Shown here in pieces: positions 1 through 8,408 of a stretch of 14,824 nucleotides of DNA. Below the pieces are notes generated by a model, which searched no databases, was not told the origin of the DNA, and saw nothing but the letters and a program-made list of their open reading frames with translations. Both the position numbers and the translations under genes were made by a program. The stretch's first letter is position 1. Each line of letters opens with the position of its first letter. Source of the stretch: an uncultured Oxalobacteraceae bacterium (GTDB taxonomy: Bacteria; Pseudomonadota; Gammaproteobacteria; Burkholderiales; Burkholderiaceae); NCBI GenBank assembly GCA_946479255.1, contig CAMLFK010000116.1, positions 1-14,824 on the forward strand, given 5' to 3'.

Positions 1-447
1 TCCCGATACCAAACCCACCCCCCCCCGCGCCGCCCCCCCCCGCCCCCCCGCCCCCGCGGGTCGCCCACCGCGGGGGCTCCCCTTGGTTTTTTGTGGGCCC
101 CACACATCCCCTGCTTAAGACCACCCCCCGGCCCCCCCAAATCCCGCGCGGGGCGGGGGGGGCCCCGCCACCACTCCGCGCGCGAGCGCTCCGTGGCCCT
201 CCGGGTGCCTCCGCGTCAACCAGCCGGGGGCCGGTTGACTCTGCGCGGGCCGAGGCCGAGGGCCTCTTCCCTTGCGGGCGCGGCAACGCTGCGAGCGACT
301 AAAACCAGCTCCTAAACAGTGTCTCTCAACTGCAATCTGGAGGTTTCATCTTCCTCCGCGGGCAGCGCTGCCGCAGAGGACTCTTCGTATGATGTGCTAT
401 TGGCCTCAAGTCACGGCGAATCGAGTGACCGCCCAGAGGAGGCAGCT
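1..447. other. Gene-free left end with C/G homopolymer runs
   Basis: No credible gene is seen here. Bases about 1-170 are runs of C and G (up to ten C in a row) mixed with a T run. This composition is unlike anything else in the window and typical of low-quality sequence at a contig end. The short frames in it translate to proline/arginine-rich low-complexity peptides. From about 300 the composition becomes normal, but up to the stop codon of the DUF3396 gene no frame with a start and ribosome binding site is recognisable. A G-rich minus strand could in principle form quadruplexes, but the sequence itself is doubtful. Confidence 0.6.
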
Positions 448-1506
448 CTAGCGACTAGATGGAATCTTCGGCTCCTTTAGCAACAGCGCCTTGTAAGCCA
501 TCAGCTGCTCGGGCGGTACGTCGAATCGCTTGAGCCACTGGTCGGCGGCCCAGCCTATCAGCCGAGGCTCGCTCTCGGACGACGCGTAGTGGAGCTGCAC
601 GTCAGGCGTTCGGACGGGCCGCAGGAGCATATTCGGGAGCACCAGCCGCGCGGGTAGTGGTTCGTCCGCCGGCGCTGCCTCGGGCTGTGGGCCTGCCTGG
701 ATAACGATGCCCGCGCCGTAGTCGAACAGGCGGAACCAGTCCATGGGCAGCTCCGACCTGACAGCCGATTCACCCCCCACCTTTTCCAGATATTCCCTGT
801 TGATAGCCGTGAGCCAACTCACCGTCTTGATGCCCAGATGCGCGTTGGCGGCGCCGGCAATTAAGTTGCCCGCATCGAAGCCGCGCAACTTCGAACAAAG
901 GAATGCTTCGAACGCCTGGTTGTCATCATAGCGCAGGGCTGACAAATTCAGGCTGTGACCCGCATAGCCATGGACCGCACGAAGAAGTCGCGCGCAGTTA
1001 ACGAAGAGTTGCTGGAATACGGACGCGTGGTCCTCGACAAACAAGAGCGGTACAGTAAATCGCATACCGCACAAGCCCCAATCCCCCATTTTCGCGCTCC
1101 AGGCAGGAATCCCGTAGACCTGAAATTCCCAAGGTCCGGCGTCGTGCACCAGTTTGCCGCTGGTGTAGTAAAAGCTCACTGGATGGTTCTCATCCAGCCT
1201 TGACAGCATAACCTTGAGCGGTTTTGCCTGCTCGAAGGCCATTTTTTCGGGTCCCTCCGGCGGCTCTTCACGCAAGAGCCAAGTCAGCTTGGGATTCACG
1301 GCGGCCTGATAGGCCGCGAAGCATTCACTGATGGCGTCACGCACGTCGGGCAGGTGCGCGTCCGTGAAAAAGAGCGTGCCGGCGATAGCGGGCACACAGC
1401 CCACATAGTTTTGCGGCCCCTGTTTTGTGAGCAGTCCGCCAGGGACGTTCATAGCCTCAGGTTTCGTACGCATCAGCTCGACAGGGTCGAACGGTAAATT
1501 ACTCAT
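448..1506 (-). CDS. DUF3396 (TsiV-type) T6SS immunity protein
   Basis: A 352-residue soluble protein with no signal peptide or membrane segment, so cytoplasmic. Its sequence resembles the DUF3396 family, called type VI immunity family protein (family assignment from memory). The clearest match is the core around residues 207-245: LRGFD at 208-211 onward, then GIKTVSWLTAIN at 225-236 and a GG at 244-245. DUF3396 proteins are known as cognate immunity for VRR-NUC T6SS nucleases, and the gene just upstream encodes such a nuclease, so the inferred role is to bind and block it in the producer cytoplasm. The start ATG (1504-1506) lies 8 bp after the nuclease stop and has AAGGA five bases upstream. 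It is the last gene of a three-gene minus-strand operon. A proline/alanine/glutamate-rich stretch (about 272-286) looks like a linker. Confidence 0.8.
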   Translation of the reverse strand: MSNLPFDPVELMRTKPEAMNVPGGLLTKQGPQNYVGCVPAIAGTLFFTDAHLPDVRDAISECFAAYQAAVNPKLTWLLREEPPEGPEKMAFEQAKPLKVMLSRLDENHPVSFYYTSGKLVHDAGPWEFQVYGIPAWSAKMGDWGLCGMRFTVPLLFVEDHASVFQQLFVNCARLLRAVHGYAGHSLNLSALRYDDNQAFEAFLCSKLRGFDAGNLIAGAANAHLGIKTVSWLTAINREYLEKVGGESAVRSELPMDWFRLFDYGAGIVIQAGPQPEAAPADEPLPARLVLPNMLLRPVRTPDVQLHYASSESEPRLIGWAADQWLKRFDVPPEQLMAYKALLLKEPKIPSSR

Positions 1507-1514
1507 GTCGGTCC

Positions 1515-2243
1515 TTAGAATGCAGGCACGCCGCTTGGTGGCGGCCGCTTCGTCACAATCATGTAGATTATGCCCGCCGCCGCGGCTGCAGGCCCCAGCT
1601 GTTCAACAGGCACCTTCGGTGGTTTCGGCTCGGGACGGTCGCAGTCGCATTGCTTGAGGTCTAACGGCACCATCTTGTTGCGGTCACCGGCAATTTTGAT
1701 GTAGGCCTGGCGCTGGCCTAACCGATATTGGTCGTCGGGGAACTTCATCTCCACCACTTGCTTGATGTTGTCCTGCGTGGGAGGCTTTGAAGGGTTCTTG
1801 ACGATGACCACATCCGGGCGGCGGGTATAGCCGCGACCGGCGACATACGGCTGCGGGCGCGTCGGGTCTTTGGGCCAGAGCGTCTTCGTCCAGCCGGGCC
1901 AAAGCTCCCGGCCCTTCGTTGCAACCTCCTTGTCGAGGAACGGTTGCGGCGGGCGCTTCGTCATGTCGTAGGTGTACTCGGCCTTGTAAGGACTCGTGTG
2001 CTTGAGCGTCTCGTCGAGTGCTTTGAGTCGGCCGGAGACACACTCCTGCTTTAGCCGGCGCCCGTCAGCACCGATATTCGGCTGTGTCTGGCACTGGCAC
2101 ATCGCCGAGCAGAGGACTTTCTTGTCGACTGGGTCGAGCTCAGGCGGCTTGATGGGGACAACGGTCGTGGAACCTTCCGGAGACATGTCCCCGACCGCCA
2201 TCGGCGGCCGTTCACCCGGCGGCGGAGCGGTAGGTCCCGTCAT
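1515..2243 (-). CDS. VRR-NUC domain T6SS nuclease effector
   Basis: A 242-residue protein with a proline-rich N-terminus (1-38), a cysteine cluster (C45, C49, C51, C68) and a PD-(D/E)XK nuclease core of VRR-NUC type. The visible core is RPDVVIV (142-148, candidate acid D144), VVEMKFPDDQ (163-172, E165 and K167 as the E-x-K pair) and LGQRQAY (175-181, the conserved Q and Y). VRR-NUC effectors of T6SS cleave DNA in the target cytoplasm; the substrate here is inferred. A second CDCD motif (199-202) precedes an Ala/Gly/Ile hydrophobic stretch (219-230). The ATG overlaps the stop of the upstream PAAR gene by four bases (ATGA), so translation is probably coupled, and immunity follows 8 bp later. 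There is no signal peptide; delivery on the PAAR/VgrG tip is inferred. An unrelated restriction-like enzyme is less likely given the neighbours. Confidence 0.85.
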   Translation of the reverse strand: MTGPTAPPPGERPPMAVGDMSPEGSTTVVPIKPPELDPVDKKVLCSAMCQCQTQPNIGADGRRLKQECVSGRLKALDETLKHTSPYKAEYTYDMTKRPPQPFLDKEVATKGRELWPGWTKTLWPKDPTRPQPYVAGRGYTRRPDVVIVKNPSKPPTQDNIKQVVEMKFPDDQYRLGQRQAYIKIAGDRNKMVPLDLKQCDCDRPEPKPPKVPVEQLGPAAAAAGIIYMIVTKRPPPSGVPAF

Positions 2244-2815
2244 GCGTCATCGTCCTGAATCAAATCGAATGCCAGCGCTTCGCGCGCGTCACGCTCGACC
2301 CATGTCGTGTAGCCGTCTGCGTCGGTAGTGCCCGTGATGTATTGCCCACCGGTGGACCTCACGCGCACCGCCTGGTTGCGCATCGGAGCCCCAGTGATGG
2401 CGTCGACGAGTTGGAACCGTCCGCGAAAGCGCTCTTGACCTGACGTGACGGGCTCATCTTGGTAGCGGCTTGCGAGCCCCTTGGCCACGACGCCGAAGCC
2501 CTGCAGCGATGTACCGATGGCGTCGGACACGGCACCAGATGCGCCACCGCTCACCGGGTCCGTAAGAGTCATCTGCTGGCTCGCGACCAGCACGGCACCA
2601 CATGCTGTTTTGCACCCGTCGTAGGCGACAGCGTGGCCGTCGTCCAGAAAGCCCGCGTCTCCCTCCACGATGGGATACACACCCTTGCATCGCGGGCAGG
2701 AAACCATGTCGCCGACCCGAGCCCAACCCTTCCCGTTGGTATCTGAGAATTGTGAACAGGTGATAACCGTCCCGCCATGACTCGTTTTGTCGCCGATAAC
2801 GATGAGGGGCTTCAT
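2240..2815 (-). CDS. PAAR-domain T6SS spike tip protein with TTR-like C-terminal extension
   Basis: A 191-residue protein. Residues 1-83 form a PAAR domain, recognisable from VIGDKTSHGG (6-15), VGDMVSCPRC (34-43) and DGHAVAYDGC (59-68). H13, C40, C43, H61 and C68 are possible metal ligands. After a glycine/alanine/serine-rich linker (88-112), residues 127-187 read as a transthyretin/carboxypeptidase-regulatory-like beta domain (RGRFQLVDAITG... TGTTDADGYTTWVERD in part), a common extension that ties effectors to the spike. It caps VgrG and probably carries the VRR-NUC protein encoded immediately downstream (4-base overlap). The start ATG (2813-2815) has GAGG five bases upstream. It is the first gene of the minus-strand operon and divergent from vgrG, so the two spike parts can be expressed from one control region. 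Confidence 0.9.
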   Translation of the reverse strand: MKPLIVIGDKTSHGGTVITCSQFSDTNGKGWARVGDMVSCPRCKGVYPIVEGDAGFLDDGHAVAYDGCKTACGAVLVASQQMTLTDPVSGGASGAVSDAIGTSLQGFGVVAKGLASRYQDEPVTSGQERFRGRFQLVDAITGAPMRNQAVRVRSTGGQYITGTTDADGYTTWVERDAREALAFDLIQDDDA

Positions 2816-3270
2816 GAAGGCCTCCGCGATTACTTGTTACTTGTCGTGAAGTAAATTTTAACATCAATGTTGCATTTGTGACTTTTCCGAAACCATCATC
2901 CTATTCGGCCGAGTGGTCCGGCGGCGATAGGTAGACGACGTGTGAGCACCCTCCACGCAGGCGTCAAAACAATGCAGCGGGTAACGGTATGGCTGCGTCC
3001 GAGCAAAACATAAAAAATTTCCGGTCGGATACTGTTGCTATACAAACCGCTACTGGATGTTCAGTTGTTTCGTGCCGACGCATTCCATCTCCCGAACACA
3101 TGAGTTCGCCATTTGCGGCATCGCAGCATGTATGGCGGTTGCCGCATCAATAATCCTTCCTTCTTTAGCTGGAATCGAAGAGTGAGGGCGACAATTTTTC
3201 ATTGGAAATAGAACAAACGCATTCCATTTTCAAAGTAAAGGACTAGAGGTCCCAAAATGGGAGACGACAG
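2816..3270. promoter_or_regulatory. Divergent intergenic region between PAAR operon and vgrG
   Basis: This 455-bp AT-richer spacer must hold the promoters of both the minus-strand PAAR operon and the plus-strand vgrG operon. I could not fix a convincing -35/-10 pair in either direction; TATACA at 3039-3044 is a possible -10 for the plus strand without a good -35. Two exact 11-bp copies of ACGCATTCCAT lie at 3078-3088 and 3217-3227, and a 7-bp inverted repeat TGCGGCA/TGCCGCA lies at 3114-3120 and 3140-3146. Either could bind a regulator, but nothing identifies which. The vgrG ribosome binding site GGAG is at 3260-3263. Confidence 0.5.
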
Positions 3271-6108
3271 ATGGCAGAGTTTGACAAGGTGCAAATCGCT
3301 GACCTGACGCAGTACCTCCTGTCGACAGGGAGCCGGGCAATTCGGCTCAAACTGGACCGTACGAGTGACAACACGAGCGGCAAGCTCCTTGCCCAGAAGG
3401 TCGCCGGACACGAAGCAATATGCGGTGGCTTCGAGTATCGAATCCTGTGCGTTGCCGAGAGCGCCCGGCTACCGCTCAAGGATTTCATCGGCGTACCCGC
3501 GGAGCTGCAAGTCGTCACCGACCAGGGGGAACTGCGTCGTCTATGCGGTATCGTGACCGGAGCGCTGTCCGGGCAGAGCGACGGCGGCCTCGCGACGTAC
3601 CAATTGGTCATGCGCGATGCGCTTTCCATGATGGAAAACCGCGTCAACACGCGCATCTTCCGAAACATGAGCGAGCTGGACATCATCGAAACGCTCATCA
3701 AGGAATGGCAGACAACCAATCCCATCCTGGCTGCCACGTTTGACCTCGACATCGCCCTTGGACTGCGGAATGCCAGGCCGGCCCGGCGCGAATTCACCAT
3801 GCAGCACAACGAGTCGGACGCCGCATTCATTCGGCGCCTGATGCAGCGAATCGGCATTGCCTGGTTCTTTCGTCCAGGGCTTCCAAACTGGTCGCGAACC
3901 AAGGGCCACCAGGCCGACCACGCCATCGGTCACACACTGGTCCTGTTCAAGGACCCGTATGGTCTGCGGCAGAACTCGGCCGGCACTGTGCGCTTTCACC
4001 GGGATGCAGCGACCGAGCAGCGTGACGCTATCACCTACTGGAGCGCGGAGCGCACCCTGCAGCCCGGCCGCGTCGCCCTGTACAGCCCGGATTACAACCA
4101 CCCTGGCGCGGCACCCTTCACGACGGTCTACTCCGAATCGCAGGCGAACCAGGGCACGCGCGGAAACCAGCTTGCGGCGAGCCTCGAGGACTACTACGTC
4201 GCGGCGCCGCACCTGGGCGACACGATGCTTGACCTGGCTGCATTGGGAGACACGCAGATGGCGCGCTTCGAGTACGCATCCAAGTCGTTTCACGGCGAGG
4301 GCGGTGTTCGTGACTTTGCTGTCGGCGAGTGGTTCATTTTTGAAGGTCACCCCGAGATTGATACGCATGAGGCGAAAGAGCGTCAGTTCGTCATCACCGA
4401 ACAGCGCATCATCGCGCAGAACAATTTGCCGGTCGACATCAGTGCGAGAGTCGAGCGCATGTTCAGCCGCAACGGCTGGGCTCAAGGTGACGACGAACTG
4501 CTCGCACTGGGCGCCGGAGAGGGGAGCCGCTACAGGACACGGTTCTCTTGCGTGCGCCGCGGCGTGCCCATCGTTCCGCCACGTCGGGTCCTGCGGCGCC
4601 CACAGGTGCAAACCGCGATTGTGGTCGGCCCCCCTGGCGAAGAGGTCTGGTGCGACAAACTGGGCCGCGTCAAAGTACGTTTTCCGGCAGTCCGGCCGCA
4701 GTCGACCGTGCATGCGGGTGGTGAAGACGCCGCCAATTCGAATGGTACGTCGGCCTGGGTCCGTGTGGCGTCGAACTGGGCGGGGAACGGTCCGGGCGGC
4801 AGCGCGCAATGCGGCGCGCGTTTGTTGCCGCCCGTTGGAACAGAGGTGCTTGTCGAATTTGCCGGCGGCGACCCTGACAAGCCTATCATTGTCGGCCAGC
4901 TCTACAACGCCGACGCACTGCCCCCGGCCTTTCGGCATGAAGATGCATTGCCGGCCACCCGGTACCAATCGGGCTTGCGCAGCCGTGAGATGCAAGGGCA
5001 CCGCGGCAATCAGCTCAGGTTCGACGACACGCCAGGTCAAATCAGCGCCCAAGTGGCGAGCGACCATGCGACGACCGAATTGAATCTGGGCTATCTGACC
5101 GAACTACGCCAGGATGGCCGGGCCGCACCGAGAGGCGAAGGCGCGGAGTTGCGTACCGACGAGGCCATCGCCCTTCACGCCGCGCGGGGCATCTTCCTGA
5201 GCGCCTGGAGGCTTTTCGGTGGGTCGAGCACAAAGGGCAGCCAATTGGCACGCGACGACTTCGTGGGCCTTCTGCGTGAGTGCGGCGAACTGTTTTCCGC
5301 ACTCGGGAACTATGCAGCCGAGCACAATGGATTGCCAATCGAAGCGAAGGACCAGGACGAACTTCTGGCCCGCTTCAAGCGGTGGGAGGACGGCAGCAAC
5401 ACCGCCCCCAACGCAACGGAGCCGCGGGAACCCGTCATTGGCATCACATCGCCGGCTGGCATCGGCTTTGCCAGCTCCAAGGCCATCGTCAGCTACTCGG
5501 CCAGGAACATCGACACCGTCGCGCAGCAGCACTTGCAGCTTACGGCCGGCCAGCGCTTCGCCGTCAACGCCGGCAAGGGCGTGTCCTTTTTTGCACATCA
5601 CGGCGGGCTCAACGCCATCGCCCACTTCGGCAAGCTTGTGCTCCAGAGCCAGCACGACGACACCGCCATTGATTCGGCCAAGGACATGCAGCTGACCGCC
5701 TGCGACGGCCTCGTCACCGTCGCCGCGAAGGTGCTGCATTTCGTCGTGGAAGACGGTTCGTTCGTCAGGATGGGCAACGGGGAATTTGTCATCGGCAGCA
5801 AGCATCCCATCCAATACCACGCACCCGATTTCCTGTACGACGGCCCGGAAACCATGACGCCGCAACGTCCGGCGTTTGGCAGCGGCAAAGCGGACCAGAA
5901 GGCTGAGTTGCGCTACCCGCGTGCCGCCACAGCCGACGACAAGCTGGCCCAGGGCGGCACCGTCAAGGACACGGTCATGAACATCGCGCTCAGCGATGGC
6001 ACGGGCACGAAGGCCCGCAGCGGCGCTGACGGCAAGTCCGACTTGTTGGCGCGCGCCGCGATGCACATGGCCGACATCGATTTGCTGCGTGGTGGTGGGG
6101 ACAAGTAG
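3271..6108 (+). CDS. vgrG: VgrG (TssI) spike protein with DUF2345 extension
   Basis: A 945-residue VgrG. Residues ~1-400 are the gp27-like phage base-plate hub. Residues ~450-545 are the gp5 OB-fold with the usual EEVWCDKLGRVKVRF (457-471), WVRVASNWAG from 496 and GTEVLVEFAGGDPDKPIIVG (about 523-542). A DUF2345-type beta-helix region runs from ~620 to ~845, ending in MGNGEFVIGS from 835. The final ~100 residues form a tail of unknown role that could dock the lipase or its adaptor. It trimerises into the T6SS puncturing spike. There is no HExxH, so it lacks the metallopeptidase of P. aeruginosa VgrG2b, and I see no catalytic domain. The ATG at 3271 is chosen because GGAG lies seven bases upstream. 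The next gene begins 15 bp after its stop, so this is the first gene of an operon. Confidence 0.96.
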   Translation: MAEFDKVQIADLTQYLLSTGSRAIRLKLDRTSDNTSGKLLAQKVAGHEAICGGFEYRILCVAESARLPLKDFIGVPAELQVVTDQGELRRLCGIVTGALSGQSDGGLATYQLVMRDALSMMENRVNTRIFRNMSELDIIETLIKEWQTTNPILAATFDLDIALGLRNARPARREFTMQHNESDAAFIRRLMQRIGIAWFFRPGLPNWSRTKGHQADHAIGHTLVLFKDPYGLRQNSAGTVRFHRDAATEQRDAITYWSAERTLQPGRVALYSPDYNHPGAAPFTTVYSESQANQGTRGNQLAASLEDYYVAAPHLGDTMLDLAALGDTQMARFEYASKSFHGEGGVRDFAVGEWFIFEGHPEIDTHEAKERQFVITEQRIIAQNNLPVDISARVERMFSRNGWAQGDDELLALGAGEGSRYRTRFSCVRRGVPIVPPRRVLRRPQVQTAIVVGPPGEEVWCDKLGRVKVRFPAVRPQSTVHAGGEDAANSNGTSAWVRVASNWAGNGPGGSAQCGARLLPPVGTEVLVEFAGGDPDKPIIVGQLYNADALPPAFRHEDALPATRYQSGLRSREMQGHRGNQLRFDDTPGQISAQVASDHATTELNLGYLTELRQDGRAAPRGEGAELRTDEAIALHAARGIFLSAWRLFGGSSTKGSQLARDDFVGLLRECGELFSALGNYAAEHNGLPIEAKDQDELLARFKRWEDGSNTAPNATEPREPVIGITSPAGIGFASSKAIVSYSARNIDTVAQQHLQLTAGQRFAVNAGKGVSFFAHHGGLNAIAHFGKLVLQSQHDDTAIDSAKDMQLTACDGLVTVAAKVLHFVVEDGSFVRMGNGEFVIGSKHPIQYHAPDFLYDGPETMTPQRPAFGSGKADQKAELRYPRAATADDKLAQGGTVKDTVMNIALSDGTGTKARSGADGKSDLLARAAMHMADIDLLRGGGDK

Positions 6109-6123
6109 CCTTCAGGGGGACAC

Positions 6124-8406
6124 ATGGCCGAAAAGCCTTATCCGAAGATTGAGTATGTGGTCAAACGCGAGAGCACGGTGCTCCAGTGCAACCGGCTTCG
6201 CGACAAAGTCATCGAAGTGCCGCGCGACCTGCCGGGCAACATCATCGTGATTCACGGCGTGAACGATGTGGGCACCTCGTTTAATGCGGTGGAAGAAGGC
6301 CTCTGTCTCGGCCTGCAGGAGCGTTTGTCCCGGTACTTTAAGCCGGCGGAATACAAGATGCCGGGAGAGACCGACAAGGACAAGGACGAGGTCGAAGTTG
6401 ACCCGGATACGGTGTACTTCAAGCGTAAAGTGAGACCGGATACCGACAGTCCGGTCATCCCGTTCTATTGGGGCTACCGAGAAGTCCAGAAAGAGGCAAA
6501 GACCGTGAACGGTCAGAAGACCGACCGCTATGGCACACGTCTCGACAAGGACCTTTGCAAGAACGGCGGTCCATTCGGCAATGCGACCAGCACCTTGCCG
6601 GACATGTGGAACCGCGGCGTCTGCGCTCCCGTTGACCCTTTGGGCGACCCCCTCAGGCCCGTCAAGACCGGCCCCGGCCGCATGTACATGGTATTGGCCG
6701 CGCTGCGCCTGGCTGCCGTCATTGCGATGATTCGCAAGTTCGAGCCGAAAGATACAGTCAGCATCGTCGCGCACAGCCAGGGATGCCTGCTGAGCCTTCT
6801 CGCACAGGCTTTCCTGATGGAGCGAGGCGAACGTACTGCCGATACCTTAGTCCTGACCCATCCGCCATACAGCCTTGACGAGGAAATGGGCAAGGGGATG
6901 AAAATCGTAGCTGCCTTTCAGGGCGGCGGCACGGATGCGGCGATGAATCAGTCGCTATACGACCTACTTGAGGGCCGCCAGAGCATGCACGCGAGATTGC
7001 AGACGCTGGTGAACATCGTGACCGGCGTCGTGAAGTCGAAGGCGACCGAGCCGTCTTTTGCGAAGATTAACGAGTGCGACTGTGGCGGCATGGTTGCGGG
7101 CTGCTGGAAGCCCGACGGCGACCGCGACAATCGCGGCAAAGTCTACCTCTACTTCTGCCCGGAGGACATGACGGTCGCCCTCGACAACATGCGCGGTATC
7201 GGTTGGCAAGGCGTGCCCGACTACGTTCAGGGAACGCAATACAAGCAGCAAGTCGATACCGGTTATGTGCCAAGCCACGGTACACTCAGCCAGGTCCCGT
7301 ATCGATGGGTGCACAGTACCGTGACCCGCAAGCCCATGGCCGAACTTGGGGCGGGCTTCTTTCAGCGGGTATTCACCGCCAAACGCCGGCTGGACCCGCG
7401 CACCGGAAAAGTAGCTTCTGTCCTGGTCGGACAGCCACCACATGACTTCGCGTTGCGGCTCAACAGCGAAGACGACCGTGCCCACGTCGCAGCTACCATA
7501 CGCGATTGGCGCGAGCATCTTCCAGTGGCGACATGGCCCATTGACCCGAAGGACAAACCCGAAATGCAGCGGCAGGGTATCCGCGCAATTAACGGCGAAC
7601 CGCTTCATCCTCCCTGCGAAGCGGACCTGCGGGGCAATCAGATAGATGCTAACAAGATTCCGGCCAGTTCCCGCCTGGCTAAGGCGCAGCCGCAGGACCG
7701 CGGGCCATGCGAGGAAGTGGACCCAATCACTGCCGCGATTGCGGTGACGGCGAGTTCGCTGCGCACCTGGACCGTGGAAGTCCCCGACCCGGCCGGGCAT
7801 CCTCGCTATCCTGGCACGCCGCAGGACCTTCCGCCACACGACTGCGTCCAAGTGAGGGACGCCTACAACAAGGCGCGGGGCCGCAATCCGGCCGACCCCG
7901 ATGACAGGTTTACGGTCGTGCGCGCTGTCCGCCAACCGAGTGGCAAGGTGACGGCCGTAGTGCAGGAAAGCCCCAACGATGCGCGGCGACGTTGGCAGCA
8001 CGAACTGGGCGAAAAGTCGTTCCACAGTGCGATTTTCGACAGCGCGGCAAACCACCGCTACGTGACCGCATACGACGTGGCAATCGGCAGCGGCCAAGCG
8101 TCCAGCCATCGGCTGTTCTACGCCTACCTTTGCGCGGTGGCGGATTGGCGGCTGAAGAATCTACGTCCGGGCGACCCCATCCGCAAAGAAATGCCTACCT
8201 GGGACGATTTTATGGATAAACACGGCGCCTACTACGAGTGCGAACCCGACTGGCGCAAGCAGCTCATCAAAGGTAACGTCGATTACTACAGCACTGGCGT
8301 GCTGCCGTCCGGCTTGCCGGTGTTGACCGGCGAGCTGTGGAACATTGTCATCGCTGAAACGACGTTGGGTAAGCGCGTGAGCCGACCAGCTGCGGCGAAG
8401 GGATAA
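6124..8406 (+). CDS. tle3: Tle3-family T6SS phospholipase effector (DUF3274)
   Basis: A 760-residue alpha/beta-hydrolase of the Tle3 class. The N-terminal half carries the hydrolase fold: IIVIHGVNDVG (40-50, strand and oxyanion region) and the nucleophile elbow VAHSQG (215-220) with Ser218. The elbow reads A-H-S-Q-G, not the usual G-x-S-x-G. PEDMTV (346-351) followed by GIGWQGVPD (358-366) fits the acid position (candidate Asp348). The C-terminal ~430-745 matches DUF3274, with SFHSAIF (632-638; candidate catalytic His634) and an Asp-Trp-Arg motif near 674. Known Tle3 enzymes hydrolyse membrane phospholipids in the target periplasm after T6SS delivery. No Sec signal is present, as expected. 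It sits 15 bp after vgrG with AGGGGGA just upstream of the ATG, and 2 bp before the adaptor gene. Exact lipase specificity cannot be read from sequence. Confidence 0.92.
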   Translation: MAEKPYPKIEYVVKRESTVLQCNRLRDKVIEVPRDLPGNIIVIHGVNDVGTSFNAVEEGLCLGLQERLSRYFKPAEYKMPGETDKDKDEVEVDPDTVYFKRKVRPDTDSPVIPFYWGYREVQKEAKTVNGQKTDRYGTRLDKDLCKNGGPFGNATSTLPDMWNRGVCAPVDPLGDPLRPVKTGPGRMYMVLAALRLAAVIAMIRKFEPKDTVSIVAHSQGCLLSLLAQAFLMERGERTADTLVLTHPPYSLDEEMGKGMKIVAAFQGGGTDAAMNQSLYDLLEGRQSMHARLQTLVNIVTGVVKSKATEPSFAKINECDCGGMVAGCWKPDGDRDNRGKVYLYFCPEDMTVALDNMRGIGWQGVPDYVQGTQYKQQVDTGYVPSHGTLSQVPYRWVHSTVTRKPMAELGAGFFQRVFTAKRRLDPRTGKVASVLVGQPPHDFALRLNSEDDRAHVAATIRDWREHLPVATWPIDPKDKPEMQRQGIRAINGEPLHPPCEADLRGNQIDANKIPASSRLAKAQPQDRGPCEEVDPITAAIAVTASSLRTWTVEVPDPAGHPRYPGTPQDLPPHDCVQVRDAYNKARGRNPADPDDRFTVVRAVRQPSGKVTAVVQESPNDARRRWQHELGEKSFHSAIFDSAANHRYVTAYDVAIGSGQASSHRLFYAYLCAVADWRLKNLRPGDPIRKEMPTWDDFMDKHGAYYECEPDWRKQLIKGNVDYYSTGVLPSGLPVLTGELWNIVIAETTLGKRVSRPAAAKG

Positions 8407-8408
8407 TC

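Noticed and set aside
91..315. Short plus-strand frames at the left end
   Set aside because: They encode proline/arginine-rich low-complexity peptides across doubtful homopolymer sequence and lack a ribosome binding site.
3023..3040. Possible sigma-54 promoter upstream of vgrG (GG...GC pattern)
   Set aside because: The GG and GC elements are 8 or 12 bases apart, not the required 10.
3541..5067. 508-codon minus-strand frame opposite vgrG
   Set aside because: It lies wholly within the coding strand of a clear VgrG and is rich in Arg/Val/Gly as expected for an antisense shadow of a G+C-rich gene.
3271..6108. VgrG as an enzyme-bearing (evolved) spike
   Set aside because: The region after the DUF2345 part is only about 100 residues, with no HExxH or other catalytic motif.
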